Assembly: GCF_042477335.2 (NCBI RefSeq)
Contig: NC_091251.1
Coordinates: forward strand, 87,373,501 to 87,437,500
DNA: 64,000 nucleotides
DNA from: Ovis canadensis
Taxonomy: Eukaryota; Chordata; Mammalia; Artiodactyla; Bovidae
Direction: 5' to 3'
The number at the start of each line of letters is the position of its first letter. The stretch's first letter is position 1. The position numbers and the translations under genes were made by a program. Below are positions 1 to 11,599 of this stretch, piece after piece. The notes under the pieces were generated by a model. That model worked only from the letters and a program-made list of their open reading frames with translations, had not been told where the DNA came from and did not search any database.

Positions 1-133
1 TATATAAAACAGATAACCAGTAAGGACCTACTGTATAGTACAGGGAACTATACTCAATATTTTGTAATAACCTTAAGGAAAAAGAATTTGAAAAAAAAAA
101 AGAATTTGAAAAAGAATATATATACATATATAT

Positions 134-347
134 GGGCTTCCCTGGTGGCTCACCTAAAGAATCTGCCTGTCAGTGCAGGAGATACAGATTCGATCTCTAG
201 GTTGGGAAGATCTCCTGGAGGAGGAAAAGACAACCCATTCCAGTATTCTTGCCTGGGAAATCCCATGGACAGAAGAGCCTGGCAGGCTACATACAGTCCA
301 TGGGGTTGCAAAGAGTTGGAAGTGACTTAGTGACTAAACAACAACAG
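134..347 (+). mobile_element. Bov-tA SINE
   Basis: Complete copy: tRNA-derived head with 'cttccctggtggctc', box-B-like 'ttcgat', then the BovB-derived body. It is inserted in the L1 3' end. Confidence 0.88.
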
Positions 348-365
348 CTATATATATATATATAT
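348..365. repeat. (TA)n microsatellite
   Basis: A run of about nine TA units separates the two SINE units and is probably part of the host L1 tail. Confidence 0.7.
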
Positions 366-496
366 GAGAAGGAAATGGCAACCCACTCCAGTGTCCTTGC
401 CTGGAGAATCCCAGGGACGGCGGAGCCTGGTGGGCTGCTGTCTATGGGGTCGCACAGAGTTGGACATGACTGAAGCGACTTAGCAGCAGCAGCAGC
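366..496 (+). mobile_element. Bov-A2-type unit with (CAG)n tail
   Basis: Matches the second monomer of Bov-A2 ('gagaaggaaatggcaac' to 'gcgacttagcag') and ends in five CAG units. Confidence 0.85.
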
Positions 497-899
497 ATAT
501 GTATATATATGTGTGTGTTATTTATATATACATATACAGGAATCACTGTGCTATAAACCTGAAACTAACCCATTGTAAATCAACTATATTTCAATTAAAA
601 AAAACTAATATACTTGCTAAAAAATAATTCCAAAATCTCTTCAAATATTTTTGGCAGCAAAAACATTGTATTTAATGTAGGATACTGGCAAATTTTAACA
701 TGTTTGACCCTTTATGTGTCAGGGCTCACAAAGAGAAACAAGGGGTCTGATCTCGCACAGGAAGATCAGACTTCTCATTTTGACTTCTCAGAATCTCTTG
801 AATTCATTCCCTCCCTTCCACTTCCATTGCCCTGGCTTGGACCCACTTGAGCCTTTTGTTATATTTCTGTGCCACAAGGGAAGCTCTATATTTCTTCAG

Positions 900-1490
900 G
901 ATGTCTTAAAACACAAAGGACAGCATATCACTCCCATGTTCAAATATCTGGATAGTGCTCCAGGATCTGGCATCTAAACTACAAGCTGTTTCCACAGCAT
1001 TCAAGGCTGCTACAGTCCAACCCCACCCTACCTCTTAGACCCCTCGTCACTACCTCATCCTCCGCTGCAGCCATACCAGACTCCTATGTCCCATGTTCCC
1101 TCATCTACCCTGTGGAATGCCCTCTCCCCTCTGTGGCCAGAGGGCAACTGGCATTTGTCTCCAGGATCAGTTCAGATGGCTGCTCCTCAGTGAGGGTTGC
1201 CTTCCCAGGGTCCCTGGTCCAGACCAATCTTAGCTTCCTAGAGACCCTGGAGCAGTTTGTGATACACTCAGTTCCACATGAGTCCCCCACTGCCAAACCA
1301 GAAACTTCCCAAGGCAGAGCAGAGGGCTGTGTGTCAATCACCTCTGTGTTTCCCTCACAGTCTAGCTCATAACAGACAGTACTGTGCCCTGAAATGCAGC
1401 CACCTCTTGTCCTTCCTCCCGACATCATTCTCTCTCTGCTCCACTGCTACTTGGTCCTCCACATCATTGCTGGAGTGTGCAGTGGATCCT
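900..1490 (+). mobile_element. Old L2-like LINE remnant
   Basis: Pyrimidine-rich sequence with the wording of L2 3' regions (successive 'cctcatc', 'tgtggaatgcc', 'tccctg' blocks). Divergent, so boundaries are approximate. Confidence 0.45.
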
Positions 1491-1705
1491 TGTGCTGTGC
1501 TAAGTCACCTTACTCATGTCCGACTCTTTGCGACCCTATGGACTGTAGTTCCCCAGGCTCCTCTGTTCATGGGATTCTCCAGGTAAGAATACTGAAATGG
1601 GTTTCCATGCCCTCCTCCAGGGGATCTTCCCGACCCAGGATCAAACCCTCATCTCTTATGTCTCCTGCACTGGCAGGTGGGTTCTTTACCACTAGTGCCT
1701 CCTAA
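1491..1705 (-). mobile_element. Bov-tA SINE
   Basis: Reverse-complement copy running from 'gtgctgtgctaagtcac' to the head end 'actagtgcctcc'. Confidence 0.85.
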
Positions 1706-1804
1706 GTAGACCCTTAGCTAGGCCTATACCAGCAAAACTTGGAAGCTATGAAAACTGAACTTCAAACCCACTATAACCATTCTTCCTAATGCCCCAGATT
1801 TCAG

Positions 1805-2020
1805 ACAATGAAAAAGGCTCTGGAGTCAAGCAGATCTGGGTTCAAACCTGGACTCTGGCACTTGATTGACTGTGTGACCCTTAAGCGAAGTTGGCTTGAG
1901 CAGCCTCAACCTCCTCACCAGTAAAAGAGGAATTATATCTAACTCAATGGACCGTTGTGAGAAATTAAATGAGTTAAGGCACTTAAAGTCCCAAGCATGA
2001 TACCTGACATATGACAGGGG
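1805..2020 (+). mobile_element. MIR SINE
   Basis: Shows the MIR core pattern: 'tctggagtcaagcagatctg', then 'gtgtgacccttaagc' and a 3' 'gagttaaggcac' segment. Confidence 0.7.
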
Positions 2021-2236
2021 CTCACAAGTTAACTAGCAACAGGAAACAGAAGCAAGGTCTCAGATTTCTCAAACCACCTGACCTTGATAGAAGTTCTTCC
2101 CCTCTCTGGATGCTAATATAAAATATTATTACATCGGTAACATGATAAACTCCATGGTGCTGCTTGTACGTATTAAAGTCATCATGAAGAGATAGAAGTA
2201 TATGATACCATACTGCTTTTAGGAATGCGAGCAGGT

Positions 2237-2378
2237 GGGACTTCCCTGGTGATCCAGTGGCTGGGATTCTGCACCCTCAATGTGGGGGGCCTGGGTTTGA
2301 TCCCTGGTCAGGGAACTGGATCCTGCATGCCACAACTAAGACCCGGGGCAGCCAAACAAATAATTTTTTTAAAAAAAG
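2237..2378 (+). mobile_element. CHR-like tRNA-derived SINE
   Basis: Starts 'gggacttccctggtgatcc', has 'gtttgatccctggtcaggg' and ends in an A-rich tail after the 'gcagccaaacaaa' motif. Confidence 0.82.
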
Positions 2379-2469
2379 AATGAAAGCAGGCAATCTAATA
2401 ATCTGATACAGAAGACATCCAAAGTGTCTCATCATTAAATGAAAAGACCAAGGTGCAGAATAGTACAAA

Positions 2470-2645
2470 AAATAACAACACACATACACACATATGTGCA
2501 TGCATACATGTTATGCACATATGTACACATATAAACCTATATATGTTATATACACTTACATATGCATACATAAACCTGTGTGTATTATATACACATACAT
2601 ACACAAACACAACCACATACCTATATCTATGTGTATATGTCTATA
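2470..2645. repeat. Alternating purine-pyrimidine (CA/TA)-rich tract
   Basis: Degenerate ACACAT/ATATGT repeats over about 170 bases with several small palindromes such as 'acatatgt'. This is an impure dinucleotide repeat; the frames across it are artefacts. Confidence 0.75.
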
Positions 2646-4400
2646 CTTGCCTAGAAAATCTCTAGAGGGATATATGAGAAATAGTTAAGGGTGGCTGCCT
2701 CCAGTAATAGTTCTAGGAGTGCCATTCACACTCTTCTGTACTGTTTGAATTATTTTTATCATGGATATGTGTTCATGTTGCAATTTTTTAAAGCCAGTTT
2801 TTAAGAGCTGTAGGGAGAGGAGGAAGAAAGGGAGGAGGAGAAACAGGGAGAGAGGAAGAACTATGCCATGGATTAAGAGAGCTGAGTTCCACTTGTAGCC
2901 CTGCAACCAGCTAACTTTGCAACCTCAGGCAAACCACCCTCCCTCCGCAGATCTCCCTTACTGGTATTATAAAAAAGGGAGCTGAGGAGCTTAACCAGAT
3001 GATCTTTGGAGAAAATTTCTAGGTTATTAGGGGATGTCTGCAAGGTGCGCAGAGAGCACATTTTATCTGTAGAACATCTCTCTTTGAGCTGTTTTGATGC
3101 TTTAAGCATCAGGTTTTTTAAAAGGAAAATCCACTATTTCATTTTGACCTCTTTCACATTTCAATGAGAAAGCTTTCCCACCATTTCACAGGCAGAGAAA
3201 CCAAGTATAGACTGTGATGATTACTTGCCAACCAAATACACTGCTCACTAGACTGCTGTTTGCAAAGATTTATGACGCCAGGAGTTTTATAGCTCCCAGT
3301 TCATTCCCTGCCTCTTCCGCAGAGGAGGCACAAGGCTTATGCAAAACAAGCAGAAGGCGCTGTTCGCTGGTGGAAACTGGGCGAGATGTAAAGTGACTTC
3401 CCCTGGGTCGGAGTATAAACCAAGCTCACTCCCAGCACATTTAGGAAGTAAGTATTGAACCCTGGGGATCAGCTCCGCATCCCTCCCCCCACCTGGACTG
3501 AAAGCTTCACCTTGCAGATGTGTCTCACTGCAGTCATTTTCTGAGTGTTTTCTGGGTCAGAAGCAGTGAGAGCAGCTAAACCGAGGCTGCTGATGGAGTC
3601 GCTACATTGAGGGCACAGTACTGAGTTACCTGCTCTTTTACGCACCTACCAGCTCACCCAACGACCTGCTGCTGGTCCGAGTATTTTTCCAGTCTCCTGG
3701 ACAAAGTGACTGCACACGGCTTTGAATGCAAGTGACCTCATTTGTCCTCACAGGTGCAGGTCCCTGCCTTGCAGAGGGTATCTACTTCCTGCCCCAGAGC
3801 AGTCTGCTTCAGTTCTAACACAGCACCTCACTCTCTGTGCCTGTAAACACCTCTGTTCTTCTGATAACTTTCTACCATGAGGGACCCTCCTGCTTCAGAC
3901 TTGAAGTGTCTGGGCATTGATATTTCCCAGCAGTTGCAGAAAGCACATACAGAATGCACACATCCACCTTGCAGAGAAAGGAAGAGCCTGAGCCGTCAGC
4001 AATAGCCTAGATTTTAAACGGGAAAACCAAGACGAGAACACAGCTAACGTACTACAAAGTAAAGCATCCCTGAAAATAAAAGAAAAAGGCTTGTCCACTC
4101 AAAAAGCATGCAGCCAGGCCACTAACCAGTAGTCGGCCTGCTGGTAGCCTTTACGATGGCACCTTGAGAAGGATAGTGAGCGCTGATCTCCATGCCATTC
4201 TATCTAGACCTTCCAGAGGTAGCTATGAGTTGATCCTATGCTCACTGTCACCTCTGCATCAGATTTGTTGGCGTTGTCTGTTGACCTAATTATGCCCCTC
4301 AGGGCTCCCTGGGGCCTTTGGTTGTCTTGGCCAAGTCCCTCCTTCCTTTGTTTCTTTACTTTCGGGTCCCTCTATGGCCCTCTTTATCCCAGACACATCT
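2646..4400. other. Unique sequence, no gene recognised
   Basis: No repeat family, exon or RNA gene could be named here. It lies in the inferred SPTB intron. Confidence 0.5.
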
Positions 4401-4412
4401 TTCCAAGGCATT

Positions 4413-4531
4413 TTAATAAAATATTTTTGGCTATTCCACGCAGGATCTCGGTTTCCCTACCAGGGGTCGAAGCCATTGCCCTGCAGTGGAAGCGGGGAGT
4501 TTTAACCACTGGACCACCAGGGAGGTCCCTC
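4413..4531 (-). mobile_element. CHR-like SINE with 11-bp target-site duplication
   Basis: Reverse-complement copy ending 'accaccagggaggtcc', bracketed by TCCAAGGCATT at 4402-4412 and 4532-4542. Confidence 0.87.
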
Positions 4532-4544
4532 TCCAAGGCATTAT

Positions 4545-5385
4545 GAGGACCTTTTATTTACTGGTTCCCCTCAGAACCTCTGCACATGTTTATAAAGGTC
4601 TAGCAGCCCCACTCATAGTCTTTGGAAGCTAAAAACCAACTCCTATCAATTGGGCACAGAACAGAGCAAAAGAAGAGAGTGGCTGGATTGCAGTGGGAGT
4701 GTGTCCATGACAAAGAATTTTGTTGAAAGAAACAAAACACACTCAAAGGCCTGAGCAAGCAGTATGCTGGGAGTCCAGCCCCTGGTGAAACTCACTTTTT
4801 GTCTGGGTAAGGCAAAAAGGAGGGCAGAACATACCAAGAATTACGCTGTAATACTTTATAAGATTGTTTCTGCTTTGACATGCCTTAAGGGCAAACAAAG
4901 GTTAAATGCACCCAGAAAAAAAACACAAAACCTCTATACAGGAATTTGGGGGTCTTTTTATTTCTGAAATGCCTTTCTTAATTCTTCACCATGATAAAGC
5001 AAATCTTGTGTATATTGGCCTAAAACACCCACTGAAAGATCTTTACATAGCTACATTCTGAGGGTCAGCCTCAAACATTCACTGAAAAATGAGGTAGGAG
5101 TGACTGTATTCTTGATGAGTAACTAAATTTTTCTAGCAATACACATATTCTGATGATGTAACTTAAAAGTCAGAGGTTACTTTTCCCTCCACTAAGCGAA
5201 AAGCAATCAGGGCATACAGAGGTGGGAAGACAGCCTCCTGAGGTCTAAAGCACGCACTCTACTTCTTACCCACCCCTGTCAACAGCCGGTGCCTCCCATT
5301 AACCCTTCTTCACAATCTTCTATAGGTCAAAATGTGGGGGACTATTTTCTGGGTTAGATATTCTTAAAACTTCCTCTATCACCCA
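4545..5385. other. Unique sequence, no gene recognised
   Basis: AT-rich sequence without recognisable elements. Confidence 0.5.
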
Positions 5386-5391
5386 ACTCCA

Positions 5392-5486
5392 CCATGTGGG
5401 ATCTTAGTTCCCCAACAAGGGATCAAACCTGCACCCCCTGCATTGAAAGGCAAAATCATAACCACTGGACCACCAGGGAAGTCCCC
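5392..5486 (-). mobile_element. CHR-like SINE fragment
   Basis: Has 'aagggatcaaacctgcaccc' and ends 'ccaccagggaagtcccc' on the reverse strand. Confidence 0.8.
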
Positions 5487-5499
5487 TTAATCAGCATTT

Positions 5500-6587
5500 T
5501 TTGAGCATCATACATGAGCCAGACCCTGAGTTAAGCACCCATGGGCACCAGACAAATATCTCTTCTTCAAGGAACTCATAATCTAGAGGAAAGCCACACC
5601 TGTGTACAAGCAGCCAGGGTACCATGTGAAAACTGACAGCGTAAGAACTCAGAGGGGAGTAAGGTGTCTTCCTGGGTTAGAGAAGAGGGAAAGAATCAAA
5701 GTGGTTATGTTTGATCAGGGCCTTTAGCGGTATTTGTGTGAAAGTTCAAGGTCGAGGAGAGGGAAAACGATATTCCAGGCCTAGAAAACAATAGAAGAAA
5801 AGTCATGGAGGCATGAAAATGCACCCCAAATTTAAACAGTCACAAGCATCCAATGTGGGATAAATGGGAACTTCCCTGGTGGTTCAGTGGTTAAGACTCT
5901 GAGCTCCCAACACAGGGCACATGGTTCAGTCCCTGGTCAGGGAACTAAGATTCCCCATGCCACTCAGTGTGGCCAGAAAAAAAAAAAAAATTGCATCCCA
6001 ATGTGGGGTTAATGGAGAGGGAATGAAGCTTGGAAAGAAGGTTAGAACAAGTTGAAAAGGTCCCTGTCTGCCTGTTTAAACTTTATTTGGGGGCAACAGG
6101 GAACCCTTAAGGATTTTCAAGCAGTTGAAGGACTCAGTCAGTCTCATGTTTTTAAAAATAATTCTGAGATCAGGTTAGGAAGACAGAGACTGGAGGCCAA
6201 TTATTCAAACATGAGATAAGAATAGGGACAGTGGAAATTGAAAGAAAGAAACTAACTTGAAATTGTTAGAGGAAAAATGAATAGGAGCTGGCAGCCAACA
6301 GGATGTAGAAGTGTGAAAAGAAGAAAAACTACAAAGTTGCTGAGGTTCTTACTTGGAAGGATGGTGACAGCATGAACCTAGCTATGAAAAAGGGCAGAAG
6401 AGCAGGTCTGGAGGCAAAGAAGGGGACTGGGAAGTCCCATTGCTACATGGGGAGTCTGGACCTCTTGTTACAGCCAAATGGAGACAGCTAGTAGACAGCT
6501 TGAAGGCAGATATGGAACTGAGAGAGGAGACTGGGGCTAGAGATACAGATTTGGATGCACTAGCCACCCCAATAGTTGCAAACTGAT
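5500..6587 (+). mobile_element. Ancient interspersed repeat, family not named
   Basis: The wording ('cagaccctgagttaagc', 'aggaactcataatctagag', 'ttttcaagcagttgaagg', 'aggccaattattc') recurs, diverged, near 34.93-35.24 kb and 40.9-41.4 kb. It is interrupted by a CHR-like SINE. Confidence 0.4.
5867..5990 (+). mobile_element. CHR-like SINE with target-site duplication
   Basis: Copy with a 14-base A tail; 'gcatccaatgtggg' before it (about 5847-5860) recurs with one extra C after it (5993-6007). Confidence 0.85.
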
Positions 6588-6599
6588 AGAGAGGAAGGA

Positions 6600-6757
6600 G
6601 ATGTGGGTTTGATCCCTGGGTTGGGAAGATACCCTGGAGGGATGGCAACCCACTCCAGTATTCTTGCCTGGAGAATCCCACGGACAGAGGAGTCTGATGG
6701 GCTAAGTCCATAGGGTTGCCAAGAGTCAGACGTGACTGAAGCAACTTGGCACAGCAC
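6600..6757 (+). mobile_element. Bov-tA SINE, 5'-truncated, with 12-bp target-site duplication
   Basis: Begins inside the tRNA-like head and is bracketed by AGAGAGGAAGGA at 6588-6599 and 6758-6769. Confidence 0.9.
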
Positions 6758-6799
6758 AGAGAGGAAGGAACAGAAAAACCAGAAAGACGCAATGGTAAG

Positions 6800-8260
6800 C
6801 AAGCTGGGAGGAGAGGAAAGGTGCCAAGAGAGGGCACAGTTTCAAAGCAAGAGCGGTTACTGGTCAAATATTGCAGAGAACCTGGGACTTGGATCTGGAA
6901 GGAGGCCACTGTGTCTGACATATCAGACCCCTTTGAACAGCGATAGGGAGAGCTGCCTTATGACAGAGGGTATATTGTATAATACTAATTAGCATCTTCA
7001 TCCTCAGATGTCAAAGAACTATTTCAGAAACAGGATTCAGAACATTATTAACAGCTAATCAGGGTATTCAAGCCTATAAGGTAAATCACTGAAAATATAC
7101 CGAAACACATAAAGGTATACAACTAATTATCTTTCCAAATTCAGATCATTAAAGATGCAGGATAAAAGGAAAAAAGTCTTAGAATTAAGACCTGTGGAAT
7201 ATTGATGTATATCCAAATATGATGGGTGTGGTGACTCCAGGTGAGCACTCTAGAAAAATATACCAGGGTTCAGCTTTGATCCTCTAGGTATATAATTTAG
7301 GGTAATTAAACTTCTCTAAGACTGATTTTTTTCATCTAATTAGGATGATAATAGAAATAACAAATACATATAAAAACTCTCAGCACAGTGCCAGCACATA
7401 ATAAATGTTGAATTAGAAAAACTCATTATTCTAATTATGCAATTATAGTAATGTTTCATTATTACATTATAATTATAATATTTCATTAGTCTTTACTTTT
7501 GTAATCAATAACTATTTTTGAGTCACTCCCCTCCATGTAGCAAGCAAGTCTCTAGGTGCTGGGAATATTAACTTAAAAAAAAGAGTGCAATCCTGTTCCC
7601 CATCACAAAAAGCATGGCCTAAATGTGTAGAAGGCAAGTGGTCAATTAAAAAACAAGATGATCCTTCCTATAACAAAAGAATGAGGAAGGTACTCAAAAA
7701 TATGCAGGAGGAAGCACTCGGTGCTACCCCAGGTCCTGGGGAAGGGGAGTGGCTGTCAGATGAGGTAACGTTCAATCATTACAAGAAAATCTGAAGCAAT
7801 TTAAAGGATAATAATAAATATTAAGGTGCCATCACACACACATACACATACACATCACTGAAAAAATATGTCAGAAAAGAAGGTTCTTTGCCCAAGGGCA
7901 AACAGCAAGAGAAAAGGAGCTGGAAGCAACCCAAACTCTTGTCATTCAGCCCAAGGATATATTTTGGCTGAAACAATCATCATGTAATATTTACACACTT
8001 ACCCCTTGAGCTTGGGCTCCACGTTCTACAAAGCAAATTAAACATCTCTTGCCTGTCCTCTAAATGTCTACAGTTTAAAAATAGGTAACTAATTAAAGGA
8101 CAAATTGAAGAACTTTGATGACAAACTAGCTGCTTAAGGTAGAGTTCTCAAAGGAACAATTTTCAAGATCAGTTCAGTCCCAAAGGTGAGGATGTTAACA
8201 GATTTTGTCCTTCCCTTTGAAAACAACAAATATCAGGGAGAAACATTAAAACTGCATAGT
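6800..8260. other. Unique AT-rich sequence
   Basis: No gene recognised. A short CA-rich patch lies near 7833-7855. Confidence 0.5.
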
Positions 8261-8261
8261 T

Positions 8262-9035
8262 TGGTTTCTTAAAAAGCTAAAAATAGACTATCCAGCAATA
8301 TACTGGGGTAACTTCTGAGTATATACCCAAAAGAATGGAAAGCAGACTCTGGAAGAGATGCTCGTATATCCATGTTCATAGCAGCGTTAATCACAACAGA
8401 CAAGAATGGAAGCAACTCAGGTGCCCATCAATGGATGAACAGATAAAGATGTGAAAAAATACATACAATGGAATACTATTCAGGAAGGGAATTCTGACCC
8501 ATATGACAACAAGAGTGAACTTTGAAAACATACTAAGTGAAATAAGCCAGTCACAAAAGAACAAATACAGTATTATCTGATCTATTGATATTTACATGCG
8601 GCATATACAGCGCTCAAATACATAGAGACAGAAAGTAAAGTGGTGGTTGCTAGGTGATTCATGGGAGTTAGTGTTGAGTGGGTACAGAGTTTGAGTTTTG
8701 GAAAATGAGAAACATCTGGACATGGATGGTGATGATGGCTACACAACAATGAGCGTGTGCTTATGTCACTGAAAGCAAAAGTCGTGTCTCACTCTTTGCA
8801 ACCCCATGGACTGTACAGTCCATGGGATTCTCCAGGCCAGAATACTGAAATGGGTAGCCTTTCTCTTCTCCAGGGGATCTTCCCAACCCAAGGATCAAAC
8901 CCGGGTCTCCCACATTGCAGGCAGATTCTTTACCAGCTGAGCCACAAGGGAAGCCCTATGTCACTGAACTGAGCACTTAAAATAGTTAAAGTGGTAACTT
9001 TCATGTTATATATGCTTTTTGTAATTTAAAAAATT
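8262..9035 (+). mobile_element. L1 3' fragment (end of ORF2 and 3' UTR)
   Basis: Contains the classic ORF2 end wording ('tatacccaaaagaatggaaa', 'gcccatcaatggatgaac', 'aatggaatactattc'), heavily mutated. A Bov-tA splits it at 8774-8956. Confidence 0.85.
8774..8956 (-). mobile_element. Bov-tA SINE with 12-bp target-site duplication
   Basis: Reverse copy inside the L1, bracketed by TATGTCACTGAA at 8762-8773 and 8957-8968. Confidence 0.92.
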
Positions 9036-9057
9036 GAATGGCTGCCATGCTCATTAA

Positions 9058-9292
9058 GGGCTTTCCTGGTGGCTCAGAGGTAAAGAATCTGCCTGCAATG
9101 CAGGAGATGCAGGTTCGATCCCTGGGTCAGGAAGATTCCCTGGAGGAGGGCATGGCAACCTACTCCAGTATTCTTGCCTGGAGAATCCCACAGACAGAAT
9201 CGCACAGATCCCACAGTAATCCCCTGGCGGGTTACTGTCTATAGGGTTGCAAAGAGTCAGACATGCCTGAAGCGACCGAGCACGCACACATG
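9058..9292 (+). mobile_element. Bov-tA SINE with 12-bp target-site duplication
   Basis: Full copy bracketed by CATGCTCATTAA at 9046-9057 and 9293-9304. It carries a short extra segment near 9199-9230 relative to the other copies. Confidence 0.92.
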
Positions 9293-9735
9293 CATGCTCA
9301 TTAAATACCTGTTCATTTCAGGGCAAATAAAAATATCTCGTTTCTGACATTTAGATGCAATGCCATCTGAGGAGGGGATGAGAAACTGAGCCCGAGCATA
9401 TTAGAAAGCTCTTCATCCAAAGGAGCAGTATCCGGTTACCATTCCCTGGGAATGGACACCTTTGTGACCCACTAAGAAGGTGGCTTTGTTGGCAGCTATC
9501 ATCTGACAAGTTTTAATTAAAATAATCCCAGTGTCCCAGCATCGCCCCACTAGGGATCGACTGTCAAAGTGCACATTCCAAAAATTACCAACTGAATTTC
9601 TATGTGTAGAATCATTAGGCAGAGCTTTATGTAAGACCCGTGACTATAATTCATATCAAATTATAATCTGATAAAATACAATTCAAATCAGTTCTTGCTC
9701 TTAAGATATGTCTTGCTGAATAATAGATGGACACA

Positions 9736-9832
9736 AGGAAATGGCAACCCACTCCAGTATTCTTGCCTGGCAAATCCCATGGACAGTCCATGGGGTTGCA
9801 AAGAGTTGGACACAACTGAGCAACTAACACTT
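9736..9832 (+). mobile_element. Bov-tA fragment, 3' half
   Basis: Runs from 'aaggaaatggcaaccc' to 'gagcaactaacac'; the head is missing and there is a small internal deletion. Confidence 0.82.
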
Positions 9833-9834
9833 TT

Positions 9835-10560
9835 CCAGAACAGCTAAATAGAAATAGAAGTATATAATTATGTTCAAATTAAGTAGTATATGTAACTAGA
9901 CCTGTAACAAACTTGGATAAGGGAGAGATTACTTGGGCCAGGACTGTTCCAGGAAGACTGATGGAAAGGACTCTGGGAGAAATGTTCAGGACTCAGGAAG
10001 TATGTCTCAGGTCATACACTTATAGATGCACTGAATTTTTCTTAAAGGATACACAGGATATGGTTGACATTGGTAACTTTTTAGGAGTAGGACTGAAGGG
10101 AGGGGAAGAAAGACTTTTACTTTTCACTGCGTTCCCTTGAACAGAGTGGATACACTCTTCAACCATTCACTTCATAATTTTAAAAGTTCTTTTTAAAAAT
10201 GATAACCAAAAAGTGTTAAAAAAGTGGGCTCTAATCAGCAAATTGAAAACAGTTCTAATTACAGAAAGTGAAATGTATCTCAACCTTGTCTGTATTGCAT
10301 CTTAATTTCTATCACATAATGGAGACGTTGTGAGAACGACCTAAAAGTAAAGGTACAAAGGACAGAAAACTAACTGCACATTTGAGGCTTTACCTCAAAA
10401 CAAACAGATGAGTCACTCATAATAAAACACCTTTCTGGTATTACCTGCCTGAGTCTATTCCAAATCAATTCCTCAATGAAAACAAAAATTAAAAATAGTA
10501 GCCCACAGTACGTTTGATAAGACATATCCCCATCTCACTATATGGCTTTTTCATTGCTAG
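9835..10560. other. Unique AT-rich sequence
   Basis: Nothing recognised. Confidence 0.5.
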
Positions 10561-10569
10561 TAGCTCAGA

Positions 10570-11360
10570 TCAAAACCAGTTGAATCATCCTTGATTTATT
10601 ATTTTTCTCCCATCTTCTGTATCCAAGTTCCATCAACTCTACCTAACTGATTCATCTGGAAGCCAGCTGCATCTCTCCACGCCCACCACCATCACACTGG
10701 GTCTACAACTCTACCCTGGACCACTTGCAGTAGCTTTCATTTCACTCTCCTACAATCAATCTTCCACAGGACAGCCAGAAAAATTCTCCTAGAACACCAA
10801 TATGAACTAGTCACTCCCCACCCACAACTTCCTGTAGTCACAGGAAGGGCTAATTGTAGGGCTAAAACCCAAAGTTGTCACCTGGCTACAAAGCCTGCAT
10901 GATCCAGACCCAGTTTCCTCCCCAACATTACATCCTGTGCTCCCCTCTGGATCCCTCCACTCCAGACATACTGGCTTCCTGCCACTCCATGGACATAGCA
11001 GTGACACCCGTCTCTGGACCTTCCCGCTCGACCTGAATCTCTTCCCCCTAAACATCCTCATCCCTGTTCTTTGTTCCATTTGGGTCTCAACTCAATGGAA
11101 AATTCAGAGAGGCCCTTCCCAGCCATCCTACATCAACTAGTAGAATCACCTCCCTCTCTTTCTCTTCACACTATTTTTCCTTTTATATCACCTAAAATTA
11201 TGATAGATGTTCATCTGTGGTTTGTTGTTGTTTAGTACCTGTCTCACCCAACTAGAGGGTGCTCCATGATGTCAGGCTATTTTTACCATCTTCACTGCTG
11301 TATCCCCTGGGCCTAAAATATTACAGGCAAGTAAATGAGAGCTCATTAAGTATTTGTTGA
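10570..11360 (+). mobile_element. L2 LINE remnant
   Basis: A long diverged copy ending with the L2 3' signature 'taagtatttgttgaa' preceded by 'tgctgtatcccctgggcc'. Confidence 0.65.
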
Positions 11361-11551
11361 AGACTGAAGTAAGCACAAATCAAGGCACATAGGATCACTG
11401 GACAAAAAGAGGTTCTTGAAGCCCAAAATGAGACATATGCATAATAACATCCAGTAAATTTGGGGTAAGAGACTGAAGAAGCCAAAACATCAATTAATAG
11501 ACATATAAATCCATCACTTATCTATAGCATGCTGGGAATCCACATGTATGC

Positions 11552-11596
11552 TTGACACTACTTTGTTTTTTTTTTTTTTTTTTGACACTACTTTGT
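11552..11596 (-). mobile_element. Oligo(T) insertion flanked by 15-bp direct repeats
   Basis: Exactly 15 Ts (11567-11581) separate two perfect copies of TTGACACTACTTTGT (11552-11566, 11582-11596). Only a poly(A) tail, seen as T on this strand, appears to have been inserted by target-primed reverse transcription. Confidence 0.7.
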
Positions 11597-11599
11597 AAC

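Larger units (their letters stand above)
1..603 (+). mobile_element. L1-type 3' end, split by SINEs
   Basis: Positions 1-130 and 497-603 together form a LINE 3' terminus (the 'tagtacagggaactat' segment, then 'aaatcaactatatttc' and an A-rich end). The central part is displaced by a Bov-tA, a TA repeat and a Bov-A2-type unit. Confidence 0.65.
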
